41,567 nucleotides of DNA, taken from contig CAKOVA010000012.1 in assembly GCA_934120735.1 (NCBI GenBank), positions 1 to 41,567 of the forward strand, in the 5' to 3' direction. This DNA is from an uncultured Prevotella sp. GTDB taxonomy: Bacteria; Bacteroidota; Bacteroidia; Bacteroidales; Bacteroidaceae. Of this stretch, positions 7,652 through 15,898 are shown in pieces. Below the pieces are notes generated by a model, which saw only the letters and a program-made list of their open reading frames with translations, had not been told where the DNA came from and did not search any database. A program made the translations under genes and the position numbers. Each line of letters opens with the position of its first letter. Position 1 is the stretch's first letter.

Positions 7652-8953
7652 TTAATTGAAAACGAAGTTAATGATGAACAGAATGGCCAACGTTACGAGT
7701 GTGATGTTGAGTTGTTTCCAACGGCCAACACACAACTTCAAAATCACGTAGCTCAAGATGCCAAGACAGATGCCGTCGGCAATGGAATAGCAAAGTACCA
7801 TGGTAATCATGGTAATGAAGGCAGGGAAAGACTCGCTGACGTCACTCAAGTCGAGTTTTTTCACCGAGTCGAGCATCAGCACACCTACTAACACCAATGC
7901 GCCACTGGTAGCAGCACCGGGGATGAGGAGAAAGATGGGCGATACCAAAAGGGAAAGGAGGAAGAGAATACCCACAAATGCTGACGTCACTCCGCTTCTG
8001 CCACCTTCAGCAATGCCCGATGCACTTTCAATATAGGTGGTGATGGTGGAGGAGCCGAGCATGGCGCCACAGGTGGTACCAATGGCGTCGCTCATCATAG
8101 CTTCTTTCACTCTTGGAATGGAACCGTCGGGTTGTACGATGCCCGTTTTCTCTGCCAAACCGACCAAGGTGCCGATGGTATCGAAGATGTTGACGATGAG
8201 CAGCGAGAAAACCACCAATAGGGTCTTGATGTTGAGGAACCCGTTGAAGTCGAAATGACAGAAGATGGGAGAGATGTCTTGGGGTACGGAAACCGGCAGC
8301 CAGCCATCAGGTATCATGGTTACGCCCATAGGTATGCCAATGAGCGTGGCGGCAATGATGCCATAGAACAGCGACCCTTTGACATTGCGGGCCATCAGGA
8401 TGCCACTCAGCAGAATGGCGATGATGCCCAATGTCGACTCGGGGGTGAAGGCACCCAGGCCCACAAACGTGCCTTCTTTGGCCACGATGATGCCCGCATT
8501 CTTAAGTCCGATAAACGCGATAAACATGCCAATGCCCGCCGAGATGGCGTATCGCAGGTTCTTGGGTATGCTGTCGAGAATCAATTCGCGTACATTGAAA
8601 AAGGTAATGAGAAGAAACACGAGCCCCTCAATGAGCATGATGGCCAGGGCTTGTTCCCATGAATAGCCCATAGCCTGACAGAGCGTGTAGGCAAAAAAGG
8701 CGTTCAGTCCCATGCTGGGAGCCTGTGCAAAGGGCAGTTTGGCCATGAAGGCCAGTAGCAAGGTGGCTATGGCAGCTGACAAAGCCGTAGCCGTGAAGAG
8801 CGCACCCTTATCCATTCCCGTGCTCGAGAGAATGGCTGGATTGACGGCGAGGATATAACTCATTGTTAAGAATGTGGTTGCTCCGGCAATCAATTCTGTT
8901 TTCATTTTCATGTTCTTGGTATCGAAGCCAAGAAGTTTTGTGAATGGTTTCAT
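7652..8953 (-). CDS. NCS2-family purine permease (guanine/hypoxanthine type, AzgA/PbuG-like)
   Basis: A hydrophobic protein of 433 aa with about 12 membrane segments. It starts MKPFTKLLGFDTKNMKMKTELIAGATTFLTMSYILAVNPAIL, the typical opening of the AzgA-like branch, and includes GMDKGALFTATALSAA, APSMGLNAFFAYTL and the late segment FDTIGTLVGLAEKTG that follows the family pattern. The frame is open 43 codons further upstream, but that part overlaps nudC; the ATG at 8953 leaves a 31-nt gap and begins exactly where homology should. It probably imports guanine, hypoxanthine or adenine with protons. Next to NudC and the 5'-nucleotidase it would complete a nucleotide-salvage route. Confidence 0.92.
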   Translation of the reverse strand: MKPFTKLLGFDTKNMKMKTELIAGATTFLTMSYILAVNPAILSSTGMDKGALFTATALSAAIATLLLAFMAKLPFAQAPSMGLNAFFAYTLCQAMGYSWEQALAIMLIEGLVFLLITFFNVRELILDSIPKNLRYAISAGIGMFIAFIGLKNAGIIVAKEGTFVGLGAFTPESTLGIIAILLSGILMARNVKGSLFYGIIAATLIGIPMGVTMIPDGWLPVSVPQDISPIFCHFDFNGFLNIKTLLVVFSLLIVNIFDTIGTLVGLAEKTGIVQPDGSIPRVKEAMMSDAIGTTCGAMLGSSTITTYIESASGIAEGGRSGVTSAFVGILFLLSLLVSPIFLLIPGAATSGALVLVGVLMLDSVKKLDLSDVSESFPAFITMITMVLCYSIADGICLGILSYVILKLCVGRWKQLNITLVTLAILFIINFVFN

Positions 8954-8984
8954 GAGATATAATTTGAAGATTCTTACAGTATTG

Positions 8985-9764
8985 TTATTCTTTGTCTTTC
9001 TCCAGCCAGGCATCAATGAGCATTCTGGCAATGGAAAGCTTCTCTGGAATGGTGGGGAGATTATTCTTAGAGAACCAGCCACCCTTGCTTAATTCTGATC
9101 GCTGCAACCTTAACTCACCGCTCACATAGTCGGCATTGAAGCCCACCATCAAGCCGGAGGGGTAGGGCCATGGCTGCGAACTGAAATAGGTTACGTTCTT
9201 AATCTTGATGCCCGTTTCCTCCATGACCTCGCGATGAACGGCTTCCTCCAGCGTCTCGCCAGTTTCAACGAATCCCGCCACCAGTCCATAAAAGTCGGTT
9301 TTGAAGTTTTTTGCATGAACCAAAAGCACTTCATCTCCGCGGTGTATCAGCACGATGACGGCTGTGGCTAACTGTGGCCACACTTCTTTTCCGCATTGGG
9401 TGCAGCGTTTTGAAATGGCGGTGTGCATCTGCATCGGGCCACCACATACGCCGCAAAACTTGGTGTTGAAGTCCCAATAGAGCAGCTCGTGGCACTTTCC
9501 GGCCATTAAATATAGGTCGTGGGGCAGCTTATAGAATGAAGCGCGCAGTCCACACATCTCATATTGTGGGTTGTTGGTGATGGGTTCATCTATTCGAAAT
9601 GCCCGAACAGGAGTGCCGTCTGCCAGGTTTTCCACATCCATGATGTGTGTCCAAGGCTTAGTGGGTATGGGAGGTTCATCGGCAAGCGGTATGGTATATA
9701 GTCCATTTGCTTGTTTTTCGAGCACGATGTCTGTTTTACAAAATATAAAAAACAGGGTTTTCAT
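8985..9764 (-). CDS. nudC: NAD(+)/NADH diphosphatase (Nudix hydrolase, NudC type)
   Basis: NudC splits NAD(H) to NMN(H) and AMP and can remove NAD caps from RNA. The protein has a divergent N-terminal domain, a zinc ribbon with Cys104, Cys107, Cys121 and Cys124, and the Nudix box at 164-186 (GFVETGETLEEAVHREVMEETG). Ten residues on is SQPWPYPSGLM (196-206), the signature that separates NADH pyrophosphatases from other Nudix enzymes. Length 259 aa is normal. The start overlaps the stop of the 5'-nucleotidase gene by 4 nt (ATGA), so translation is coupled. The AMP it makes is a substrate for that neighbour. Confidence 0.95.
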   Translation of the reverse strand: MKTLFFIFCKTDIVLEKQANGLYTIPLADEPPIPTKPWTHIMDVENLADGTPVRAFRIDEPITNNPQYEMCGLRASFYKLPHDLYLMAGKCHELLYWDFNTKFCGVCGGPMQMHTAISKRCTQCGKEVWPQLATAVIVLIHRGDEVLLVHAKNFKTDFYGLVAGFVETGETLEEAVHREVMEETGIKIKNVTYFSSQPWPYPSGLMVGFNADYVSGELRLQRSELSKGGWFSKNNLPTIPEKLSIARMLIDAWLEKDKE

Positions 9765-11542
9765 TTCTCATCTTCCTCTCTTTGTGGCTGTCCAAAGATA
9801 AGCATTTTATCTCGTTTCAATGCAGGTATGGTCCACGCTGCGGGTACAAACTTCCAATTGTTGTTGGGTTTGGGATTTATTTCTCCACATTTTTCAATCC
9901 ATTGCATGAGGTAATAACGCTGATCGTGTTTGCTCTCGAACAAAACACGTTGTTTCAATTCGGTCATGGAGATGCCCGCGCCACGTGTCAAGAGTTCACC
10001 ACCGCCGTTGCCTCTGTAACTGTTCATAGCAACCTTATACGTCTTCTTGAGGCTGAATGGGGTACCATCACTCATTTTCAAGATGTTAACTTTTTTCCCT
10101 TTTGGCTTGGTGACATCAACTTCATAATCGATGCCGGCAGCACTATCGAAATTGAATGTGAAGTTTTTGAAGCCATAACGTTGTTGGTCATCCTTGGTCT
10201 TGTTGTCAATGAGGAGAATGTGGTCGTCAGGAGAGGTCATGGTGTTGACCCATAAATCGTAGCTCATTTCTAAGTAATTGCGAATCTCTTCGCCAGTCAT
10301 CTTGAGCACATAGATATTGTTTTCGTATTTGTAGAGGTTGAAAAGGTCACTTACAAACACGTCGCCAGCCTTGATTTGGGCATCAAAAGCAAGGGGTGCG
10401 TTGAACGAGATGTCGGCTCCGGTGACCTTCAGCTGTAGATTGTGAATCAAATCCGTAAAGGCTGAACTTCCAAAATAGCAATCACGACTGTAAATAGTGT
10501 GTTGAAATGAGCCAATCTTCCTATTGACAAACGCGTTGACGGCATTGATGTCGTATTGAAAATGCTCCATGAATTTTTGGTCAATCTGCTCATTTCTAAT
10601 GTCTATCACGCGTCCGTTGACCTGCTTGCGTAATACGACATGAGTTTTCTTTCCTTTTTGTATCTTCTCATTCAGCGTAATCCTAATTTCGCTGTCGGTT
10701 ACGTTGATAGCATTACAACCAGGATTGAGACAAACAACAGGTTGCCCTTTGCTGTTGAGAACGGTGCTGCTGTGAGGGGTATGATCGTGTCCAAAGAGTA
10801 TCAAATCAAAGCCCAGAACTTCTTTTGCCACGCGCAAGGAGGCATCTTCTTCGTAGGTTAGGGTGGTAATGCCACCTTGTTTGCCCGAATGAAACAAACC
10901 AATGACGATGTCGGGGTGTTCGGTTGTTTGCAATACATTCATCCAGTAGCGTGCCGATTGCACCATGTTTTCAAACCGAAGTCCACTCCATAACTTTTCT
11001 TGAAGCCAGTTGGGAATGGCCGGAGTGAGCATGCCAAGGACGGCAATCTTGACACCATCCCGCTCAAGAATGGTGTATGGATGAACGTATGGATGTTGAG
11101 TTTGAGTATTGACAATGTTGGCTCCGAGGGTAGGACACGACACTTCTCGAATCCACTTGTCATAAACGGCATGCCCAGTTTCGATGTCATGGTTGCCTAT
11201 GGTCTGTGCATCATACTGCATGTAGTTGATAACAGAGGCTGCGATGTTGGGACCTTGCGTGTTGACATAGTTGCTGTAATAGCAGATTGGCTGTCCTTGT
11301 AATATGTCGCCGTTGTCCAGTAGAATGAGATTCTTCCCATATTTTTCCCGCAGAGAATCAACATAGGTCATCACTCGGGCAAGACTACCTGCCTTTGGTC
11401 TGCGATTGATGAAGTCGTAAGGGAAGAAACTACCGTGGACATCACTGGTTTGGATGATGCGTAGATCAATCGTTTTGCTTTTAGCCATGATGCTTGTACT
11501 GCAACAAAGTGCAATGAGGCACCCCGTAAAATATCTTTTCAT
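9761..11542 (-). CDS. Secreted bifunctional metallophosphatase/5'-nucleotidase
   Basis: This 593-aa protein has a signal peptide (MKRYFTGCLIALCCSTSIMAKS), then a calcineurin-like phosphoesterase domain with all metal motifs: TSDVHGSFFPYD, LDNGDILQGQP, IGNHDIE, GLFHSGKQGG and FGHDHTPHS. The C-terminal 5'-nucleotidase substrate domain contains MNSYRGNGGGELLTRGAG. It should release phosphate from nucleoside monophosphates (and perhaps split UDP-sugars or 2',3'-cyclic nucleotides) in the periplasm. The ATG at 11542 is preferred: the only in-frame upstream alternative is a GTG three codons earlier that would lie almost at the predicted transcription start. It is the first gene of a probable six-gene operon. 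Confidence 0.93.
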   Translation of the reverse strand: MKRYFTGCLIALCCSTSIMAKSKTIDLRIIQTSDVHGSFFPYDFINRRPKAGSLARVMTYVDSLREKYGKNLILLDNGDILQGQPICYYSNYVNTQGPNIAASVINYMQYDAQTIGNHDIETGHAVYDKWIREVSCPTLGANIVNTQTQHPYVHPYTILERDGVKIAVLGMLTPAIPNWLQEKLWSGLRFENMVQSARYWMNVLQTTEHPDIVIGLFHSGKQGGITTLTYEEDASLRVAKEVLGFDLILFGHDHTPHSSTVLNSKGQPVVCLNPGCNAINVTDSEIRITLNEKIQKGKKTHVVLRKQVNGRVIDIRNEQIDQKFMEHFQYDINAVNAFVNRKIGSFQHTIYSRDCYFGSSAFTDLIHNLQLKVTGADISFNAPLAFDAQIKAGDVFVSDLFNLYKYENNIYVLKMTGEEIRNYLEMSYDLWVNTMTSPDDHILLIDNKTKDDQQRYGFKNFTFNFDSAAGIDYEVDVTKPKGKKVNILKMSDGTPFSLKKTYKVAMNSYRGNGGGELLTRGAGISMTELKQRVLFESKHDQRYYLMQWIEKCGEINPKPNNNWKFVPAAWTIPALKRDKMLIFGQPQREEDEK

Positions 11543-11560
11543 GTTTATCACTCATTTGTG

Positions 11561-11591
11561 CAAAGTTAGTAGAAAAAAATGACTAACCGAA
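11561..11591 (-). promoter_or_regulatory. Promoter of the 5'-nucleotidase/nudC operon
   Basis: On the minus strand, TAACTTTG (11561-11568) matches TAnnTTTG. Upstream by 19 nt is TTCG (11588-11591), one base from the -33 TTTG. The predicted start of transcription is near 11556, giving a leader of about 14 nt. Confidence 0.6.
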
Positions 11592-11645
11592 ATGAATGAT
11601 AAGGTTATTTACGTAATTCGTTGACAGGTTGTTTGGTAGTATAGC

Positions 11646-12080
11646 TCACCATTTCCACCAACGCTTTTTGGGCTTGGCCTCTTCGGCAGTTTGTCCTCGC
11701 AGGTATGCTTCACGAATCAAGTCTTTAGTTGTTTTATGGTCGTGTATCATGTGATATATTTGTCCCCAGTCGGGCAACCCGCCAATGTTGCGATCATCGA
11801 TGAACAGGTCGGCCTTAATCTTTCTAGAGAAGTGGTTGTTGTTGGAGGTACCTTCCTCTTCTGGATAGTCCTTGTTGACCGTCCAAAACTCTACCCCGCG
11901 TTCTTTGCACCAATCTACAGCTTCTTGCAGGAGTGTTCCCTCACGTACGCTCCATAAGATGAGTCTGTGATGCTCTTTAAGCAGCATCTTGAGTGTTTCT
12001 GTAGCAAAAGGAATCTCTTGTCCTATCGCGGGGTATTTATGTTCTACGATGGTTCCGTCAAAATCAACAGCTATTGTCAT
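11646..12080 (-). CDS. BT0820-family HAD-type phosphatase
   Basis: A small (144 aa) HAD-fold protein. Motif I is DFDGTIV (residues 6-12), motif II is the LWSVREG stretch (about 43-49), and the acidic motif IV is FIDDRNIGGLPDW (about 95-107). There is no large cap domain. The pattern and size match the Bacteroides BT0820-type phosphatases; the physiological substrate of the family is not known to me. The C-terminus is very basic and tryptophan-rich (KPKKRWWKW), which could mean membrane or nucleic acid contact. It lies 63 nt after the tyrosine autokinase gene on the same strand, separated by a hairpin, so it may be cotranscribed only in part. Confidence 0.85.
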   Translation of the reverse strand: MTIAVDFDGTIVEHKYPAIGQEIPFATETLKMLLKEHHRLILWSVREGTLLQEAVDWCKERGVEFWTVNKDYPEEEGTSNNNHFSRKIKADLFIDDRNIGGLPDWGQIYHMIHDHKTTKDLIREAYLRGQTAEEAKPKKRWWKW

Positions 12081-12131
12081 CTATTTGAAATCAGTTTAAA
12101 TGGTGGCAAATATAAAAATGATATTGGTACG

Positions 12132-12157
12132 CCATCAAGCGCATTAACGCTTGATGG
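12132..12157 (-). terminator. Strong hairpin at the 3' end of the tyrosine autokinase gene
   Basis: CCATCAAGCG (12132-12141) and CGCTTGATGG (12148-12157) form a perfect 10-bp stem with a 6-nt loop that contains the stop codon of the gene. In the transcribed direction a T-rich stretch starts about 13 nt beyond the stem, so this is not a textbook terminator. It may be an attenuator or a 3'-end stabilising hairpin between the kinase and the phosphatase gene. Confidence 0.5.
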
Positions 12158-14660
12158 ACGTGTCGTTCTTGTCTCCATAATGGCTGTTGGCATAGTTGCC
12201 GTATGTACCGTAATTGCCATAGTGACCGTACGATCCGTATTTCCCATATTTTCCACCGTATCGTCCAAACCTTCCATATTTTCCGTATCTTCCATACCCA
12301 TAATAATATCCATGCTTCTTCTTGGACATGTCGATACCATTGATGACGATGGAGATGTTAGGAAGTTTCTTCTCTTTTGCCAAGCTGTTGATGAGTCCGA
12401 AGCTTTCTTTGGGTGTGTAATCGGCACGGCACATGTAAACTGTGGCGTCAGCCACACGTCCTATTTGCAACGTGTCGGTGACGAGACCAACCGGAGCAGT
12501 GTCGATGAGAATGTAATCGTACTTTTCCTTTAAGTGGTTGATGATGATGTCGAGCGATGGGCGAGCTATTAATTCGGCAGGGTTGGGAGGAATGGGTCCT
12601 GACATGAGAAGATCCAGGTTGTTGTTCACGCCCGATGGCAAAATTTGGCTTTGGATTTCTTCCCAACTAGGCTGCTCCTTGGTCAACAACATGGTAATGC
12701 CATGATGATGGTCGTTTATTTCAAAGAGTTCCGCCAAACGTGGCTTGCGAATATCCAGTCCTACGATAATCACTTTTTTGCCAAGCAGTGCGAAGCTGAC
12801 AGCCAGGTTGGAAGCATTGAATGTTTTGCCTTCGCCAGAGGTACTCGACGTGAAGAGGATAACCTTCTGGTTTTCTTTCATCATGAACTGGAGATTGGTT
12901 CGCATGCTTCGGAAGATTTCTTCCATCTGGTTGTTCTGGTTCTCATGAACAACGATGTCGGCTTTTGTCTTAGCCGTATCACTCGCCACGGCGACGTCGC
13001 CCAAGATAGGCAGTTTGGTGAGCTTGGCAACATCATCGTGTCCTTCTATCCTGTAGCGGAAGAAGTTGATTAAGAATAAGATGAGTGCAGGAATGCCAAG
13101 TCCCAAGAGCAAGGCGATAAGGAAGATGAGTTGGTTTTTAGGACTTACTTGTCCACCATTGGCGGGTTCATCTATCAATATGCCTTTGTCGGCAGTTGCT
13201 GCAAGCGAGATAGAGTTTTCTTCTCGCTTCTGTAATAACATCAAATAGAGTCCTGATTTAACATCTTGCTGTCGTCCAATCTGTGTAAGCATTCTTTCTT
13301 GCTCTGGACTGGCAGTGAGCTGTCCTTGGTACTTGCCGTATTGCGAAGCAACATTGTTGCGCTGAATTTGAAGTCCTTTCTTTGCTTGGGTCATCGCACG
13401 ATGGATGCTGTTGTTCAAATCATCCAATTGAGAGGTGAGCGGAGTTACCGTTGGTGAGGTTTCGGAAGCACTGCGAAGAAGTCTCTTTCTTTCCAATGCA
13501 ATTTCATTGTACTTACTGATCAAGCCGTTCACCGTAGGATCTGAGATGCCCACGTTGGCTGGTAGAGTCTGATATTGGTTGCTGGGTTGCGACATGCTTT
13601 CTTGTACGCTGTTGAGCAGGGCTACCTGTGTATTGGCTTCTGCCAGCTTCTGGTCGTACTCGTTTGCATTTTGCATGGCTTGACCAGCATTCATCGCTTG
13701 ATCTACCATTCTGTTGCGTTTCTTGTAGCTTTCAAGCTGTCCTTCAGTAGCTCCCAATTCTTCACTGATCTTTTCCAGACGACTATTGATGAAGGCTTCT
13801 GTATTGCGTGCTACCTCATTCTTGTCCATGTTGGCTTGTCGGTTGTAGCAGATGACCAATTGCTTTAAGTAATCGCTGGCGCGAGTTGGCACTTCGTCCT
13901 TGACTCCCAGAAGGGCAATGGATGTTGTTTTATTGTTCTGTGCTACAGAGAAAGCACCTCTGTATCCTGCTGCTACGCTTCTGGGTGGGAGAATGGAAAC
14001 CTTGAACGATTGTCCATCTTTCATGGACCCTGCATTTTCGTTCATGAACGATAGAATACCAACTTTGGTAACTATTGTGGATGGCAGTTGGCTAATCTTC
14101 TTATCAATGTTTGTGGTTTGCCATCCTCTGCCTTCGACGGGGCTATTGTAACTTCCTGTGACATGATATGTGTTGCCTACTCTCTGGATAACCATAGAGA
14201 TGGGTGAGCGCAGCTTATCGAGATGGGCAGGATCGAGGTCCACGCTGATGGGCTGACTCTTATAGATAACCATGTCTCTCACTCTTCCTTCAGAGGTATA
14301 TTTAACGTAGAGCTTCAAGTCTTTCACCGTCTGTTCTGCCAGGTTCAGGGAAGATAAGATCTCCATTTCATTATCTATACCCGTTGAGTTTGACATCATG
14401 CCAAGGTTTGATGAATAGAGCAATGAGCTTCTTCCTCTTCTAGTTTCTTCCTCTTTAATTAGCAGCTTGGCGAACGACTGGTAGATGCGTGGCGTGTAAC
14501 GCAAATAGATAGCAGCCGCTCCCAGACAAATAATCACAGACAGTACAAACCATTTCCAGTTGAGGATGAGTGTCTGTATGATCGTTTGTAAATTGAAGAA
14601 TGAATTCTCCTCTTGTCCTTCAACGTTCTCCAATTCCTGATTCTTTATCTCTTCTTCCAT
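12144..14660 (-). CDS. Polysaccharide biosynthesis tyrosine autokinase (Wzc-type BY-kinase)
   Basis: An 838-aa inner-membrane protein that controls capsule or exopolysaccharide chain assembly. Order of parts: N-terminal Wzz domain with a first membrane segment near residues 38-55, a long periplasmic region with coiled coil (about 290-470, including the MDKNEVARNTEAFI and EERxxL-like parts), a second membrane segment near 507-530, then the cytoplasmic kinase. Walker A is SSTSGEGKT (near 605), Walker A' is VIIVGLDIRKPR, and Walker B is YILIDTAP (near 715). The C-terminal tail (about 783-832) has 15 Tyr in some 48 residues, mostly as x-Tyr-Gly triplets, the autophosphorylation cluster. It follows rfbA after 56 nt. 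No Wza-type export gene or Tyr phosphatase of the Wzb type lies next to it. Confidence 0.94.
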   Translation of the reverse strand: MEEEIKNQELENVEGQEENSFFNLQTIIQTLILNWKWFVLSVIICLGAAAIYLRYTPRIYQSFAKLLIKEEETRRGRSSLLYSSNLGMMSNSTGIDNEMEILSSLNLAEQTVKDLKLYVKYTSEGRVRDMVIYKSQPISVDLDPAHLDKLRSPISMVIQRVGNTYHVTGSYNSPVEGRGWQTTNIDKKISQLPSTIVTKVGILSFMNENAGSMKDGQSFKVSILPPRSVAAGYRGAFSVAQNNKTTSIALLGVKDEVPTRASDYLKQLVICYNRQANMDKNEVARNTEAFINSRLEKISEELGATEGQLESYKKRNRMVDQAMNAGQAMQNANEYDQKLAEANTQVALLNSVQESMSQPSNQYQTLPANVGISDPTVNGLISKYNEIALERKRLLRSASETSPTVTPLTSQLDDLNNSIHRAMTQAKKGLQIQRNNVASQYGKYQGQLTASPEQERMLTQIGRQQDVKSGLYLMLLQKREENSISLAATADKGILIDEPANGGQVSPKNQLIFLIALLLGLGIPALILFLINFFRYRIEGHDDVAKLTKLPILGDVAVASDTAKTKADIVVHENQNNQMEEIFRSMRTNLQFMMKENQKVILFTSSTSGEGKTFNASNLAVSFALLGKKVIIVGLDIRKPRLAELFEINDHHHGITMLLTKEQPSWEEIQSQILPSGVNNNLDLLMSGPIPPNPAELIARPSLDIIINHLKEKYDYILIDTAPVGLVTDTLQIGRVADATVYMCRADYTPKESFGLINSLAKEKKLPNISIVINGIDMSKKKHGYYYGYGRYGKYGRFGRYGGKYGKYGSYGHYGNYGTYGNYANSHYGDKNDTSIKR
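12194..12306. repeat. 9-nt coding microrepeat for the Tyr-Gly-x tail
   Basis: Within the 3' end of the kinase gene the DNA repeats with a 9-nt period, encoding Tyr-Gly-(Lys/Arg/Ser/His/Asn/Thr). About a dozen copies are visible, with third-position changes and variable first bases in the x codon. Such repeats can change copy number by slippage without shifting the frame. Confidence 0.75.
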
Positions 14661-14716
14661 TTTTTTAGCTAAAATATAAATTCTTATTTCCTGTTCATTC
14701 CTTCCCAGCCATCCCG

Positions 14717-15598
14717 TTAAATGGTCCTGCTAGCGATGTCTAAAAGGTATTTTCCATAATTGTTTTTCAACATTGGCTCTGCCAATTTTTTGAGTTGTTC
14801 GGCATCAATCCATCCTTGCTTGAAAGCAATTTCTTCCAAGCAGGCCACTTTCAATCCCTGTCTTTTTTCAATCACCTCGATAAAGGTGCTTGCTTCCGAA
14901 AGACTATCGTGTGTTCCCGTGTCCAACCATGCGAACCCACGTTGCAGAGTTTTTACTTGAAGTTGCTGTCGTTCAAGAAATGTTTGGTTGACAGTCGTGA
15001 TTTCCAGTTCTCCTCGTTCACTTGGTTTGATATTTTTGGCAACGTCAATCACGGAATTTGGATAGAAGTACAGTCCCACTACAGCATAATTGCTTTTGGG
15101 ATTTTTGGGCTTTTCTTCTATGCTCAGGCATTTTCCTTGATCGTCAAATTCCACCACACCATAACGCTCTGGGTCGTTTACATAATAGCCGAAAACGGTT
15201 GCCTTATCTTTTTGTTCGGCGTCTTCTAAGCTTTGTTTCAGCAGAGCGGTGAATCCCGATCCATAAAAAATATTATCACCCAGCACCAGGCATGCGGAGT
15301 CGTCACCAATAAAGTCTTCACCCAGGATAAACGCTTGTGCCAATCCGTCAGGGCTTGGTTGCTCTACGTATGAAAACTTCACGCCGAGGTCATGCCCATC
15401 ACCAAGAAGCCTCTTGAACCCTGGTAGGTCATAGGGAGTCGAAATGACGAGAATTTCTTTAATTCCTGCCAGCATCAAGACTGATACTGGATAATAAATC
15501 ATGGGCTTATCAAAAATGGGAATGAGCTGTTTGCTTATTCCTTTGGTGATGGGATAAAGGCGTGTTCCGGAGCCACCGGCTAAAACGATTCCTTTCAT
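14717..15598 (-). CDS. rfbA: Glucose-1-phosphate thymidylyltransferase
   Basis: RfbA (RmlA) makes dTDP-glucose from dTTP and glucose-1-phosphate, the first step to dTDP-rhamnose and related sugars for surface polysaccharides. The N-terminal nucleotide motif [11 protein letters not shown] (residues 8-18), [24 protein letters not shown], the metal-binding [10 protein letters not shown] (about 104-113), [18 protein letters not shown] and the late [14 protein letters not shown] are all intact. Length 293 aa is standard. The other rfb genes are not adjacent. It leads the rfbA-tyrosine autokinase pair and has a leader of about 150 nt with inverted repeats. Confidence 0.96.
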   Translation of the reverse strand: MKGIVLAGGSGTRLYPITKGISKQLIPIFDKPMIYYPVSVLMLAGIKEILVISTPYDLPGFKRLLGDGHDLGVKFSYVEQPSPDGLAQAFILGEDFIGDDSACLVLGDNIFYGSGFTALLKQSLEDAEQKDKATVFGYYVNDPERYGVVEFDDQGKCLSIEEKPKNPKSNYAVVGLYFYPNSVIDVAKNIKPSERGELEITTVNQTFLERQQLQVKTLQRGFAWLDTGTHDSLSEASTFIEVIEKRQGLKVACLEEIAFKQGWIDAEQLKKLAEPMLKNNYGKYLLDIASRTI

Positions 15599-15671
15599 TC
15601 TTCGAATCTATTTGGTTATTAATCTGATAATCGCAACAGAATTATACTTGCTATGGCTATCACTCGAACAA

Positions 15672-15734
15672 TCAACTTGCATGATTAGATGGAGCCTTTT
15701 GTTACCAATAGGACTCAAGTGGCATGCTTGTTGA
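15672..15734 (-). promoter_or_regulatory. Imperfect long stem in the rfbA leader
   Basis: TCAACTTGCATG (15672-15683) and CATGCTTGTTGA (15723-15734) pair over 12 positions with two central mismatches, closing a 39-nt loop in the predicted rfbA 5' leader. Directly beside it, AACTTTT/AAAAGTT (15734-15749) forms a tight dyad just downstream of the -7 element, an operator candidate. No function is shown. Confidence 0.4.
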
Positions 15735-15754
15735 ACTTTTTCAAAAGTTGTGTA

Positions 15755-15762
15755 CAAAGGTA
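15755..15762 (-). promoter_or_regulatory. Candidate -7 element of the rfbA promoter
   Basis: Minus-strand TACCTTTG, a perfect TAnnTTTG. The matching -33 region is TTTC-like rather than TTTG. It implies a leader of about 150 nt before the rfbA ATG. Confidence 0.55.
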
Positions 15763-15813
15763 TAAATAATTATTGAAAGCGGAAAGTGCTACAGCTAAAA
15801 TTGTTTCTTTTGT

Positions 15814-15844
15814 TTTGTATATTTATGGTTTTATCATACCTTTG
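15814..15844 (+). promoter_or_regulatory. Promoter of the 15899 gene and the zapA-rny cluster
   Basis: TTTG (15814-15817), a 19-nt spacer and TACCTTTG (15837-15844) match the Bacteroidota -33/-7 consensus exactly. The leader would be about 50 nt. Confidence 0.75.
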
Positions 15845-15898
15845 TAGAGATTTAGGAAAAAACTCTTAGTTACGAAATGAATTTAATTTTACAATATA

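Larger units (their letters stand above)
15599..15898. other. Intergenic region with divergent promoters and rfbA leader
   Basis: No gene is seen in these 300 bp. They hold a minus-strand promoter (-7 at 15755-15762), a roughly 150-nt structured leader for rfbA, and a plus-strand promoter (15814-15844) for the gene at 15899. Confidence 0.75.

Noticed and set aside
8255..8662. Plus-strand ORFs inside the purine permease gene
   Set aside because: Two overlapping frames on the same strand with His/Asp/Asn-rich or Met-rich composition are typical shadows of a membrane-protein gene on the other strand.
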